From NCBI GenBank assembly GCA_014382715.1, contig JACNJD010000283.1, positions 11,557 through 54,773 of the forward strand: 43,217 bases of DNA, read 5' to 3'. The translations under genes were made by a program, and so were the position numbers. Source of the DNA: Candidatus Desulfacyla euxinica. GTDB lineage: Bacteria; Desulfobacterota; DSM-4660; Desulfatiglandales; Desulfatiglandaceae. Of this stretch, positions 16,742-25,462 are shown one piece after another. Position 1 is the stretch's first letter, and every line of letters begins with the position of its first letter. The notes under the pieces were generated by a model that did not search any database, was not told the DNA's origin, and saw only the letters and a list, made by a program, of their open reading frames with translations.

Positions 16742-17230
16742 TTTGAGATTTTGGATTTTGGATTTTAGATCGGGAGATTGAGGGATATAATATCTTTGAC
16801 CATGTAGAGGTAGAAAATAGTTCTTACCATCTTCTTCAATGTGTTCAGCCAATTGATAATAGGCGGCGCGATTGAAACGGGCAGGGAAAAGACCCGATTT
16901 GACCTTGCAGTAAAGGATGTTCTCCTTCCCAACACAGAGAGAATCCGGTATTAACGCTTCTTTGGTGTCATCGCTCAGACTGAGCTCTATTCCGGATGCT
17001 CTATCCTGGTTCCCCTTTTCATAAGAGACCCGCCTGACTACGAAGGCTGTATCCTCCACCTCCACATAACAACGTTCATTTGCCCAGTTGATCAGATACC
17101 TGCCCTTTGAATCAAGCACCATATTCTGGTAAAAGAGCCGGATAAATTCCCTGTGGATCATCTCGGCCCCCTGGTGGTACCAGCGCCCTTCCGTATCTAT
17201 ATGTATATGACAGGGAGGAATATCTTCCAT
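16736..17230 (-). CDS. DUF1285-like protein
   Basis: A 164-residue cytoplasmic protein resembling DUF1285. It opens with IPPCHIHIDTEGRWYHQGAEMIHREFIRLFYQNM, then YVEVEDTAFVV and a region about ligand- or substrate-like beta strands. The family's function is unknown. The C-terminal dozen residues (SPDLKSKIQNLKS) are encoded by a GATTTTG heptamer array, so the original stop was probably lost or replaced when the array formed. The gene is convergent with the ppiD-like gene, and their last 6 bp overlap. The family call is from remembered motif shape and is moderately sure. Confidence 0.7.
   Translation of the reverse strand: MEDIPPCHIHIDTEGRWYHQGAEMIHREFIRLFYQNMVLDSKGRYLINWANERCYVEVEDTAFVVRRVSYEKGNQDRASGIELSLSDDTKEALIPDSLCVGKENILYCKVKSGLFPARFNRAAYYQLAEHIEEDGKNYFLPLHGQRYYIPQSPDLKSKIQNLKS
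16747..16774. repeat. Heptamer array at a gene 3' end
   Basis: Units GATTTTG, GATTTTG, GATTTTA and GATCGGG, immediately after the ppiD-like stop and inside the 3' end of the DUF1285-like gene on the other strand. Confidence 0.7.
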
Positions 17231-17247
17231 TAGTCAGTCTCCTGAAT

Positions 17248-17348
17248 GAATTAAGAATGAAGAGTTAAAAATGAAGAGTTGAAAGGAATGGAGAACAGTA
17301 ATTACAGGTTTCTCAACTCATAATTTTTCATTCATAATTCATAATTCA
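17248..17348. repeat. Inverted pair of heptamer arrays
   Basis: Left arm 17248-17282: GAATTAA, GAATGAA, GAGTTAA, AAATGAA, GAGTTGA. Right arm 17314-17348: CAACTCA, TAATTTT, TCATTCA, TAATTCA, TAATTCA. The arms are largely complementary and could form a long imperfect hairpin. It fills the gap between the divergent DUF1285-like and permease genes. Confidence 0.8.
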
Positions 17349-17403
17349 TCATATACACCCTGGATGATGATGCAGTCAATAGGGGGGTGGAAAAGGCTCA
17401 ACC

Positions 17404-17432
17404 TTGACTCACAGACCCCTTTTTCATATAGT
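17404..17432 (+). promoter_or_regulatory. Sigma-70-type promoter
   Basis: -35 TTGACT (17404-17409), a 17-bp spacer and -10 TATAGT (17427-17432). It is placed upstream of the SLC12-type permease, whose TTG start at 17522 follows GGGAG at 17511-17515. Confidence 0.55.
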
Positions 17433-17521
17433 TCTCTCCTCATACAGTTATAAATAAGCGCTCAGAGGTTCAGAATTTCCTGTAAAAAGGTCTCGATCGA
17501 GGTGGAATCCGGGAGAATGCG

Positions 17522-18319
17522 TTGACAGACATGGAAAAGCTGCGAGCGAAAACAGCCCGCGTGCCGGTGAAGGGTAGCCTGGGTACATTTTCGGGTGTAT
17601 TCACTCCCAGTATCTTAACCATCCTCGGTATTATTCTTTTCTTGAGATTGGGATATGTCGTAGGTAGTGCAGGCCTCTTTTATACCCTGATAATAATCAC
17701 CCTTGCCAATGCTATTTCAGTCCTGACAAGTATTTCTCTGTCTGCCATCGCCACAAACATCAGGGTCAAAGGGGGAGGCGATTATTATCTCATATCCAGG
17801 ACCCTCGGTCTGGAATACGGGGGTGCTATCGGCATCGTTCTTTTCTTAGCCCAGTCAGTTTCTGTGGGTTTTTACTGTATCGGCTTCGGTGAAGCATTGG
17901 CATCCATGTTGCCGCCCGATTTAAGGGTCGGGTCCCAGGTTATTGCTGCTGCGGCAGTTTCATTCCTTTTTGTCTTTGCATGGTTAGGCGCAGATTGGGC
18001 AACCCGGCTCCAGTATGTGGTAATGGGTCTGCTCGTGGCCGCGCTTTTTTCCTTTTTTGCAGGCGGATTGGTCAGATGGGACAGGGCGATTTTTGCCGCA
18101 AACTGGCTAACTCCCACCGGTGGTTCGAATTTCTGGCTTCTGTTTGCCATTTTTTTCCCTGCTGTCACTGGTTTTACCCAGGGTGTAAGCATGTCCGGGG
18201 ACCTCAAAGATCCAGGCAGGAGTCTTCCCCTGGGCACCTTTCTTGCCGTGGGAATCTCTATTTTAGTTTACTACTCTGTGGCGGTTGTTTTTGCGGGGCC
18301 TTACCTGGCAGCCTTATGA
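17522..18319 (+). CDS. SLC12-type (Na-K-Cl cotransporter-like) permease, N-terminal part before a frameshift
   Basis: An integral inner-membrane transporter of the APC superfamily, cation-chloride cotransporter-like branch. It opens with GVFTPSILTILGIILFLRLGYVVGSAG, the family's first membrane segment. About seven membrane helices follow, including the FFPAVTGFTQGVSMSGDLKDPGRSLPLGT loop. The frame stops at TGA 18317-18319, in mid-helix. Adding one G to the GGGG run at 18295-18298 gives a continuous FAGALPGSLMKSDYTAM and joins it to the next entry, for a full protein of about 849 residues. Start TTG 17522 has GGGAG at 6-nt spacing; ATG 17531 is the alternative. Transported ions or amino acids cannot be predicted. 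Confidence 0.85.
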   Translation: MTDMEKLRAKTARVPVKGSLGTFSGVFTPSILTILGIILFLRLGYVVGSAGLFYTLIIITLANAISVLTSISLSAIATNIRVKGGGDYYLISRTLGLEYGGAIGIVLFLAQSVSVGFYCIGFGEALASMLPPDLRVGSQVIAAAAVSFLFVFAWLGADWATRLQYVVMGLLVAALFSFFAGGLVRWDRAIFAANWLTPTGGSNFWLLFAIFFPAVTGFTQGVSMSGDLKDPGRSLPLGTFLAVGISILVYYSVAVVFAGPYLAAL

Positions 18320-20070
18320 AAAGCGACTACACGGCCATGAATCGCGTGGCAGGTGTCGCAGCTCTCATCGACGCCGGGGTCATTGCCGCCACCCTGTCTT
18401 CGGCCATGGCCTCATTTCTTGGTGCTCCACGGGTTCTTCAATCCCTTGCAGGAGACCGTATATTTCCCTTTCTCCTTCCCTTTTCAAAAGAGTCAGGTCC
18501 AAAAGGAAACCCGAGACGCGGTGTTATCATCACCGCCGGGATTGCCCTAACCGTCATTGGTCTCGGGAATCTGAACGTGATAGCACGGGTAGTATCCATG
18601 TTTTTCCTCATATCTTACGGTCTTCTTAACTATGCAACATTCTTTGAAGCGCGGGCATCCAGCCCCTCTTTCAGGCCAAGGTTTCGATGGTTTAACGCTA
18701 AGGCGAGTCTTACCGGTTTTTTGGCATGTTTAGGGTTGATGCTTGCCATCGATCCAACGGCTGGAGCGGTGGCCATTTCAGTTCTCTTCGCCATCTACCA
18801 GTACCTCAAAAGGACCGTCAGCCCCCCAAGATGGGCTGACAGCCAGCGTTCTCACCATCTTCAGCTTGTCAGGGAACATCTTCTTGCCGCTGCATCTGAA
18901 CCGGAACACCCAAGGGACTGGCGTCCTCAACTCCTTGCCCTTTCCGATGGCCCGGAGACCAGGAAGGAATTGCTGACCTTTGCTGCCTGGATCGAGGGGG
19001 GTAGCGGTCTTACAACAGCGGCTGTACTCTTAGAGGGGGCGGGAGCTAAAATGCTCAGGTTCCAGTCCGAAGCAAAGTCAAAACTTAAAGGGGAAATATC
19101 AGAGATTGGAGCCAATGCCTTCCCACTCGTACTTTTCACCCCTGACCTGCACGTTGGGATTCATCTCCTCGTACAGGCAGCAGGCATAGGCCCACTAAAG
19201 GTGAACACGATTCTTGTTAAATGGCCGGGACACCGTCCCAAGGGAATTTTTGCCCTGAAAGAATTGAGTTACAGGACAGATCTTCGAGTGGCGTTTCGGC
19301 TCGGATGCAACATAATTGCACTACATTCGAGAGAGGGAGCATGGGACGCGATAAAGATGAAGCCGGCAGGCGAACGCCGGATAGATGTCTGGTGGGTCAA
19401 TGATTCCACGAGCCGGCTTATGCTCTTGTTAGCCTATCTTGTTACCCGGAATGACGGTTGGGAGGAAACCCCCATTCATGTCTTTGCCATGGGCCATGCC
19501 AGGGAGGAAGAGGAAAGCGCCGAAGATCTACGGAAAATCCTGGAAGAGGTGAGAATCGATGCCAGGCCGGAAATCGTTGAAGAGGTCTCCGCTGCTTCCG
19601 TGGCCAAGCATTCTTCCGATGCCTCGATGGTCTTTTTCCCGTTCCGTTTTTCAGGCGATAAGATTGTCGGACCTCTTGGCCGGGAGATCGGTACTTTTCT
19701 GGAAGAACTGCCGATGGTGGCCCTGGTTTTGGCGAGCGAAGACATAGAATTAGATGCAGATCCGGAGGAGGGGAAGGCGGGGGAGATGGCTGCTGCACTT
19801 GACGCTCTATCAGATGCAGAAAAGAAATCGCGGGACAAGGAAAAGGAAGCTGCTCAAGCCCTGGAAAAATTGGAGGAAAAACTGGATAAATCAAGGGCCG
19901 CACGTGAAGCAGGGGATGATGGGGAAACCCAGGCAAGCATAGACTCTGAGGTAAAGGAAGCCCAGGATCAGACAGATATGGCGGGTCGGCGAGTGGCAAA
20001 AGCAAAGACAAAAGCCACGAACGCGGCCAAAGAGGTGGAAAAATTAGGTGGAAAGCCGCCGAAGGAATGA
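18316..20070 (+). CDS. SLC12-type permease, C-terminal part after the frameshift
   Basis: This continues the transporter in the +1 frame. The first residues (MKSDYTAMNRVAGVAALIDAGVIAATLSSAMASFLGAPRVLQ, split here only for reading) form the conserved mid-protein helix, and further membrane segments run to about residue 160. A long cytoplasmic region follows (about 170-500) with alternating strands and helices, as in the SLC12 C-terminal regulatory domain, and then a highly charged Lys/Glu/Ala coiled coil. ATG 18316 is only the first in-frame ATG; the natural N-terminus is in the previous entry. The frame is fully open with normal codon use, so the break is either recent or a sequence error. 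Confidence 0.82.
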   Translation: MKSDYTAMNRVAGVAALIDAGVIAATLSSAMASFLGAPRVLQSLAGDRIFPFLLPFSKESGPKGNPRRGVIITAGIALTVIGLGNLNVIARVVSMFFLISYGLLNYATFFEARASSPSFRPRFRWFNAKASLTGFLACLGLMLAIDPTAGAVAISVLFAIYQYLKRTVSPPRWADSQRSHHLQLVREHLLAAASEPEHPRDWRPQLLALSDGPETRKELLTFAAWIEGGSGLTTAAVLLEGAGAKMLRFQSEAKSKLKGEISEIGANAFPLVLFTPDLHVGIHLLVQAAGIGPLKVNTILVKWPGHRPKGIFALKELSYRTDLRVAFRLGCNIIALHSREGAWDAIKMKPAGERRIDVWWVNDSTSRLMLLLAYLVTRNDGWEETPIHVFAMGHAREEEESAEDLRKILEEVRIDARPEIVEEVSAASVAKHSSDASMVFFPFRFSGDKIVGPLGREIGTFLEELPMVALVLASEDIELDADPEEGKAGEMAAALDALSDAEKKSRDKEKEAAQALEKLEEKLDKSRAAREAGDDGETQASIDSEVKEAQDQTDMAGRRVAKAKTKATNAAKEVEKLGGKPPKE

Positions 20071-20095
20071 TATCCATAGAAAATGCATGAATATT

Positions 20096-20125
20096 TTGAC
20101 ATCATGTCGATCTTAGGGCTATAAA
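20096..20125 (+). promoter_or_regulatory. Sigma-70-type promoter
   Basis: A perfect -35 TTGACA (20096-20101), an 18-bp spacer and -10 TATAAA (20120-20125), upstream of the lipoprotein gene at 20177. Confidence 0.6.
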
Positions 20126-20176
20126 TCATTGTTGATTGGAAACCCCATTCTATCATTTTTTCTATGAGGAGGTTCT

Positions 20177-20623
20177 ATGAAACATATTATAATTTTATTT
20201 TCCATGGTTTTTATCTTCGCTGTCTTCATATTCTCAGGCTGCAAGACACTGGGTCTGCCCACCGGTAAAGGGTATACAAGATTATGCCAGAATTACGTGG
20301 GGCATGATGTCAGCAGACTCGTTGATTCCTGGGGACAGCCTGGCAGGACTTTTGATGCCCCTGATCACAAGAAGGTATTCGTTTATGTTGAGACGAGAGA
20401 CGAATACACCTTAAACCCTCTGGCCCACTCTGCACTTATTGAATACCCCCCCCGCATTGACCCCCGTAAGGGGCGCACCGGCGAAACAGAGGGAAATGTT
20501 ACAGGACAATCTGTTTCCTCGATGGATTACTGCATCACCTATTTTGAGGTGGGGGAAAATAATATGGTCATCAGGGCGCTTTGGAAAGGTGATTGTAAAT
20601 CATTAGAAAAGAAGGAAAAATAA
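20177..20623 (+). CDS. Hypothetical lipoprotein
   Basis: A 148-residue predicted lipoprotein. A type II signal peptide (MKHIIILFSMVFIFAVFIFSGC) places the lipidated Cys at 22. The mature part contains a VGHDVSRLVDSWGQPGRTFDAPDHKKVFVY segment. This resembles the small outer-membrane-lipoprotein pattern of a helix, a WGxP turn and a strand seen in SmpA/OmlA-like proteins, but the match is too weak to name. Two further cysteines lie near the end (DYCITYFEV, GDCKSLE). The RBS is GAGGAGG. It is a single gene between the permease and the glycosyltransferase, with its own promoter. Confidence 0.82.
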   Translation: MKHIIILFSMVFIFAVFIFSGCKTLGLPTGKGYTRLCQNYVGHDVSRLVDSWGQPGRTFDAPDHKKVFVYVETRDEYTLNPLAHSALIEYPPRIDPRKGRTGETEGNVTGQSVSSMDYCITYFEVGENNMVIRALWKGDCKSLEKKEK

Positions 20624-20718
20624 AAAATCTGAGACAATCTGCGTTATCAGCGTTCAAATCATGAACTCTTTGCTTTTATGAGACTATCAAATATAGAAAT
20701 TCCTTTTGCAGGAGTTAA

Positions 20719-21507
20719 ATGAGCACGCAATTCCTAAGCGAGGCACAAGCCACTCCTGTACGGCATGCGGAGGCCGGTCCGCCTCAGATAATCGTCGTTA
20801 TCCCTGTTTATAACCATTCCAATACCCTTAGGGATGTGGTGACAAGGTCACTCAAGGTTCACGACAGGATTATGGTGGTTGACGACGGCAGCAGTGACGG
20901 GGGCGTTGATACCCTTGAGGGTCTTGATGTGGATATTGTTCGTCATTCCAAGAACTTAGGAAAGGGCGTGGCCATCTTGTCAGCGGCAAAAAAGGCCCTG
21001 AGGTCTGGAATGACTCATATGGTGACAGTGGATGCCGACGGCCAGCACGACCCGAATGATCTCCGCCATTTTATTCCGGAGTTAGAGGCGCATCCCGATG
21101 CAATAATAGTAGGTAAACGGGATTTTAAAGGGGCCTATGTGCCTGCCTCATCACGCGTTGGCCGCGCCATTTCAAATTTCTGGCTTCGGGTAGAGACCGG
21201 TAGACCACTGGGTGATGCCCAGAGCGGCTTTCGAGCCTATCCTATTGACCTGTTTGAGCAGTTGAAACTACGTGAACGGCGTTACTCTTTTGAGATTGAA
21301 ATATTGGTCAGGGCGGCCTGGGCCGGTATAGAACTGCGTGAGGTGGATATTTCCATATATTACCCCTCGCCCGCGGAACGTGTCTCTCATTTTCGTCTCT
21401 TTCAGGACAATCTCAGACTCAGCCTCCTGAATGCAAGACTTATGATGAGGGCTATGATTCCCCTGCCGCACCGGAAGATTGGAGATTTTAGATGTGAAAA
21501 GAGGTAG
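20719..21507 (+). CDS. Family 2 glycosyltransferase
   Basis: A 262-residue GT-A-fold glycosyltransferase, cytoplasmic or membrane-peripheral. Seen are the nucleotide-binding start IIVVIPVYNHSNTLRDVV, RIMVVDDGSSDGG, the GKGVAILSAAKKAL helix, the metal-binding DADGQHDP, and SGFRAYP followed by SFEIEILVRAAWAG in the acceptor half. This pattern is close to dolichyl-phosphate or undecaprenyl-phosphate sugar transferases and to GT2 enzymes of lipid A-like modification. The acceptor is unknown. The last residues (RKIGDFRCEKR) are encoded by GAAGATT/GGAGATT/TTAGATG heptamers, so the C-terminus is probably recently acquired. Confidence 0.88.
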   Translation: MSTQFLSEAQATPVRHAEAGPPQIIVVIPVYNHSNTLRDVVTRSLKVHDRIMVVDDGSSDGGVDTLEGLDVDIVRHSKNLGKGVAILSAAKKALRSGMTHMVTVDADGQHDPNDLRHFIPELEAHPDAIIVGKRDFKGAYVPASSRVGRAISNFWLRVETGRPLGDAQSGFRAYPIDLFEQLKLRERRYSFEIEILVRAAWAGIELREVDISIYYPSPAERVSHFRLFQDNLRLSLLNARLMMRAMIPLPHRKIGDFRCEKR

Positions 21508-21578
21508 GTTTTTTGGTAACCGTTCACGGGTTCAAAGGTTAGATTTCACCGGACCCTGTAATTTCAAATTTCATCCAG
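21474..21578. repeat. Short heptamer units around the GT2-PBP gap
   Basis: Units GAAGATT, GGAGATT, TTAGATG (21474-21494) cross the glycosyltransferase stop codon region. Units GTAATTT and CAAATTT (21558-21571) lie before the penicillin-binding protein gene, in roughly inverted relation. The array is shorter and weaker than the others. Confidence 0.5.
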
Positions 21579-21611
21579 TGAAAATTCGTAAATTTTTCGG
21601 GAAATTATGAG

Positions 21612-24002
21612 ATGAAACGGTTTTTCAAGCTCATAATCTGGTCTCTGTCAGCAGTGGTATTCTTAGGCCTCTGCTCCGGAGTCTATTTCTGGTATGTCTG
21701 GTCCAGCAACCTTCCTTTCATTGGAACGGTGAAAGAATACCGACCCCCTATCATTACAGAGATATTCAGCGATGACGGTGAAATAATAGGGAGGCTCTGG
21801 GAGGAAAAAAGGACAATCCTTCCCCTGGACCAGATGCCAAAACACCTGATCCAGGCCTTTGTGGCAGCGGAGGACTCCAGGTTTTTTGAGCACGAAGGGG
21901 TTGATATCAAGAGTATTTTCAGGGCCTTCATAAAGAATATGAGTACGGGGAAGATTAAGCAGGGGGGGAGTACCATTACCCAGCAGGTGACCAAGTCTTT
22001 GCTCCTTAAGAACATTAAAAGGACATACCGGAGAAAGGTCAGGGAAGCCATTTTATCCCTCCAGCTTGAAAAGGAGTTCTCCAAAGAGCATATCCTGTTT
22101 CTCTACCTTAACCAGATCTATTTAGGGCAGGGTGCATACGGTGTGGAAGCAGCGGCCAGGACCTATTTCAACAAACCGGCCAAAGATCTGAATCTTGCTG
22201 AATCCGCCATATTGGCCGGTCTGCCTCAGGCCCCGGCCAGATATTCGCCTGTGGCTCATTTTGAACGCGCTAAGGCGAGACAGAAATATGTGTTGGAAAG
22301 GATGCGAGAGGAAGGCCTCATAGATGATAAAGAATTTGACAGGGTTCTAAACACGAAGCTTGACATCAGGGTTGGAGGAGAAAACACTTTTGAACGTGCT
22401 CCATATTTCACAGAACATGTGCGGCGATTCCTGCTGAAGAAGTATGGAAAAGAACTCCTTTATCGAGGGGGATTAAAGGTTTATACCTCATTAGACCTGA
22501 AGATGCAGGGCCTGGCGAGAAAGGCCCTGAACAAAGGTTTGTACGAGTTAGATAAGAGAGAGGGATACAGAGGTCCGGTAAAGCATCTTGCAGATGGTGA
22601 CATCCCTGATTTCAGGATAGTGGCTGCGGAGAAATTTAAAGCAAACCTGCCGGAGACAGGCTCCATAGTCCAGGGTCTTGTGGTTAAAGTGGATGACAAG
22701 AAAAAGGAGGTCACGATTCAGTTGGGAGAGGAGATGGCCTGTCTCCCGCTAAAAGGAATGAAATGGGCCAGGAAGCCGAACAAAAAAATTGCATATTACT
22801 CCGGCAAGATAAGAAGACCCTCTCAGGCTTTGAAATCGGGGGACGTTGCGCTTGTTAGGATTTTGAAGAATTATAGCGAGCCTCAGCCGGCCCTTGAGGG
22901 GAAGGAAAAGAAAAAGGAGAAAAAATTCACCTGGGAGGTCGCGCTGGAGCAGCTGCCAGAAGCGCAAGGGGCGCTTTTTTGTATGGACCCTGAAACAGGC
23001 GAGGTAAAGGCAATGGTCGGTGGCCGGGATTTCAAGGCCAGCCAGTTTAACAGGGCAATCCAGTCCCGGCGTCAACCGGGGTCAGCCTTCAAGCCTCTGA
23101 TCTACTCTGCTGCTCTTGACAAAGCAATGAGCGCTGCAAGCATTATAATGGATGCGCCATATGTGTCCAAGCAGAACCTGAAAGGAGAGTCGTGGAAGCC
23201 AAAAAACTACAAGAAAAAATTTTATGGCCCCACATTACTCAGAACCGGCCTCGCCAAGTCCAGAAACGTTATTACAGTCAAGATACTAAAAAAGATTGGG
23301 ATCAATCACGTTATTGACTACGCAAAAAATATGGGTATCGAATCTCCCCTGGCCCCGGATCTCTCTTTAGCGCTTGGTTCCTCCGGACTTTCTTTGATGG
23401 AGATCACCAGGGCCTATGCGGTATTTGCAAATGGGGGAATGCTGGTTAAGCCGATCTATGTCAAACGGATTTTGGACAGGAACGGTGAGGTTATAGAAGA
23501 GAATCAGACTGAAACGGTTCAAGCTATTCCAAAGGAGACGGCTTTTCTGATGACTGATCTCCTGAGGGCGGTCATTACAGAAGGAACCGGATGGAGAATC
23601 AGGGCAATGAAGCGGCCTGCCGCCGGCAAGACCGGAACCACCAACGATCTTAAAGATGCCTGGTTTCTCGGCTATACTCCCGGTCTGGTGACCGGAGTAT
23701 GGGTGGGCTATGATGATGCCAAAGAGATGGGAAAAGGTGAAACCGGGTCAAGGGCTGCAAGTCCCATATGGCTCGGATTTATGGCAGAAACGCTGAAAGA
23801 AACGCCGGTGAAGGACTTTAAGGTCCCTGAGGGTATTGTCTTTACAAAGATCGATGCAAAGACCGGTCTCTTAGCCGGACGTTATTCCAAAAAGACCGTA
23901 TTCCAGTCATTCAAAGAGGGGACTGAACCAAAAAAATATTCTCCAAAACCTGCATCTGCCAAGCTGAGCTCCTTTTCACAGTTTGACATGGACTCTGAGT
24001 AA
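21612..24002 (+). CDS. mrcA: Class A penicillin-binding protein (PBP1A-like)
   Basis: A bifunctional peptidoglycan synthase anchored by one N-terminal membrane helix (about 7-27). The GT51 transglycosylase domain (about 60-230) has the catalytic Glu87 in AAEDSRFFEHEGVD, GGSTITQQVTKSLLL, and EKEFSKEHILFLYLNQIYLG. An OB-like insert with a Lys-rich stretch follows (about 300-450). The transpeptidase domain has Ser491 in the SxxK box QPGSAFKP, the SRN box near 543, and KTG at 673-675. The 796-residue length is normal. A PAS sigma-54 activator starts 7 bp after the stop. Confidence 0.96.
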   Translation: MKRFFKLIIWSLSAVVFLGLCSGVYFWYVWSSNLPFIGTVKEYRPPIITEIFSDDGEIIGRLWEEKRTILPLDQMPKHLIQAFVAAEDSRFFEHEGVDIKSIFRAFIKNMSTGKIKQGGSTITQQVTKSLLLKNIKRTYRRKVREAILSLQLEKEFSKEHILFLYLNQIYLGQGAYGVEAAARTYFNKPAKDLNLAESAILAGLPQAPARYSPVAHFERAKARQKYVLERMREEGLIDDKEFDRVLNTKLDIRVGGENTFERAPYFTEHVRRFLLKKYGKELLYRGGLKVYTSLDLKMQGLARKALNKGLYELDKREGYRGPVKHLADGDIPDFRIVAAEKFKANLPETGSIVQGLVVKVDDKKKEVTIQLGEEMACLPLKGMKWARKPNKKIAYYSGKIRRPSQALKSGDVALVRILKNYSEPQPALEGKEKKKEKKFTWEVALEQLPEAQGALFCMDPETGEVKAMVGGRDFKASQFNRAIQSRRQPGSAFKPLIYSAALDKAMSAASIIMDAPYVSKQNLKGESWKPKNYKKKFYGPTLLRTGLAKSRNVITVKILKKIGINHVIDYAKNMGIESPLAPDLSLALGSSGLSLMEITRAYAVFANGGMLVKPIYVKRILDRNGEVIEENQTETVQAIPKETAFLMTDLLRAVITEGTGWRIRAMKRPAAGKTGTTNDLKDAWFLGYTPGLVTGVWVGYDDAKEMGKGETGSRAASPIWLGFMAETLKETPVKDFKVPEGIVFTKIDAKTGLLAGRYSKKTVFQSFKEGTEPKKYSPKPASAKLSSFSQFDMDSE

Positions 24003-24008
24003 ATCACA

Positions 24009-25346
24009 ATGAAAGACTTGACCCTCGACACCCTGGTCTCTGACAAGGAGAACCTGGAACGTATCCTCGATAACCTTTCAGAGGGAATCCTGGCCCATGA
24101 CAAGGAGAGACGCATCCTGTTCTTTAACCGGGCTGCCGAAGCTATAACAGGTTATCGCAGGGAGGATGTCGTTGGGAAGGATTGTCATGAGGTCTTTGGC
24201 GGACCTTTTTGCGGGGGCAGTTGTTCATTCCAGGACGGTCCACCCGATTTTCTTGAACATGCTTGTTATCCTCTAAATATCCTGACCACGGAAGGTGGGT
24301 CACGGCGGGTTGAGATGAGTGTAACAGGTATGAGAGATGTTAAAGGTGATTTTGTTGGCGTTCTTGCCTCTTTTAAAGATGTAACAGAGCTGATCGGGCT
24401 GAGACTGCAGACGGGAGAGATAAAGAGCTTTTCCGGAATCGTGGGGCGGGACCCACAGGTGCTCCGGATTTATAAAGAGATCCAGTACCTGGCGCCCAAT
24501 GATTATCCGGTATGCATTACCGGTGAGACCGGTACAGGGAAAGAGTTAGTGGCAAATGCCATCCACAATGAGAGCCGGCGGGCCGGTAGACCATTCGTGC
24601 CGGTCAACTGCGGTGCGTTGCCTGAGGGATTGCTGGAGAGTGAGCTTTTCGGGCACGAAAAAGGGGCCTTTACTGGAGCGGTAAGGGATAAAAAAGGCCG
24701 ATTTGAACTGGCTGATGGCGGCACCCTCTTCCTGGATGAAGTGGCAGATCTCCCCAAGATCGTTCAGGTGAAACTCCTTAGGGCTCTCCAGGAGGGGACT
24801 TTTGAGCGGGTGGGGGGAGAGAAAACCATCTCGGTGGATGTGCGCCTCATCAGTGCTACCAATCGTGACCTCAGGAACGAAATGGAAAAAGGGGCCTTCC
24901 GTGATGACCTTTACTACAGGATCAATGTGGTTCCCATTCATCTGCCCCCCCTAAGAGAGCGCAGGAGCGATATCTCTCTATTGGTGAAGCATTTCCTTGA
25001 TAAAGCCATGGAAGAGGGTCAGGAAACCCCCGGCTTTTCCGAGGAGGCCCTGAGCCTGATGGCGGGTTACTCCTGGCCGGGGAATGTTCGCGAGCTTCAA
25101 AGCTCCATTTGGTTCGCACTTGTAAAGTCCAGAGGCCAGATTATAAGACCGAAGCACCTTCCTATGGAACTCAGGGAATTGGAAATGAAGAAGCCTCCCC
25201 GCGGCCCGGCAAGGAAACTGGATCCGGGAAGTGTCAGAGAGGCCCTCACCCGGACTGGCGGGAATAAGGCCAAGGCAGCCAGATCTCTTGGAGTAGGCAG
25301 AGCCACTCTTTATCGGTTCTTGGCAGACCTGCCGGATGTCCCATGA
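24009..25346 (+). CDS. PAS-domain sigma-54-dependent transcriptional activator
   Basis: An NtrC-type enhancer-binding protein with PAS sensing in place of a receiver. The PAS domain (about 12-125) carries C59, C68 and C72 in a KDCHEVFGGPFCGGSC segment, a spacing often seen in such regulators and possibly a redox or metal site. The AAA+ domain (about 140-375) has Walker A GETGTGKE, the sigma-54 contact loop GAFTGA, Walker B GTLFLDEV, and the RERRSDI arginine-finger region. A Fis-type helix-turn-helix ends the protein (GGNKAKAARSLGVGRATLYRFL). It lies 7 bp after the penicillin-binding protein, so the two are co-transcribed; its targets are unknown. Confidence 0.94.
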   Translation: MKDLTLDTLVSDKENLERILDNLSEGILAHDKERRILFFNRAAEAITGYRREDVVGKDCHEVFGGPFCGGSCSFQDGPPDFLEHACYPLNILTTEGGSRRVEMSVTGMRDVKGDFVGVLASFKDVTELIGLRLQTGEIKSFSGIVGRDPQVLRIYKEIQYLAPNDYPVCITGETGTGKELVANAIHNESRRAGRPFVPVNCGALPEGLLESELFGHEKGAFTGAVRDKKGRFELADGGTLFLDEVADLPKIVQVKLLRALQEGTFERVGGEKTISVDVRLISATNRDLRNEMEKGAFRDDLYYRINVVPIHLPPLRERRSDISLLVKHFLDKAMEEGQETPGFSEEALSLMAGYSWPGNVRELQSSIWFALVKSRGQIIRPKHLPMELRELEMKKPPRGPARKLDPGSVREALTRTGGNKAKAARSLGVGRATLYRFLADLPDVP

Positions 25347-25462
25347 GAAGATGAGGATCTTAGCCATGCCCACACCTGCATCACAACGAGCCCTTGAAGG
25401 GATAAGGGATTTATCCACGCTCCAATGGTATGTGATTCCGCTACTGGCCATTGGCATTACAA

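Noticed and set aside
17980..18315. Upstream part of the open frame that contains the permease C-terminal half
   Set aside because: It is out of frame with the real permease sequence here; protein-like sequence starts only after the frameshift near 18298.
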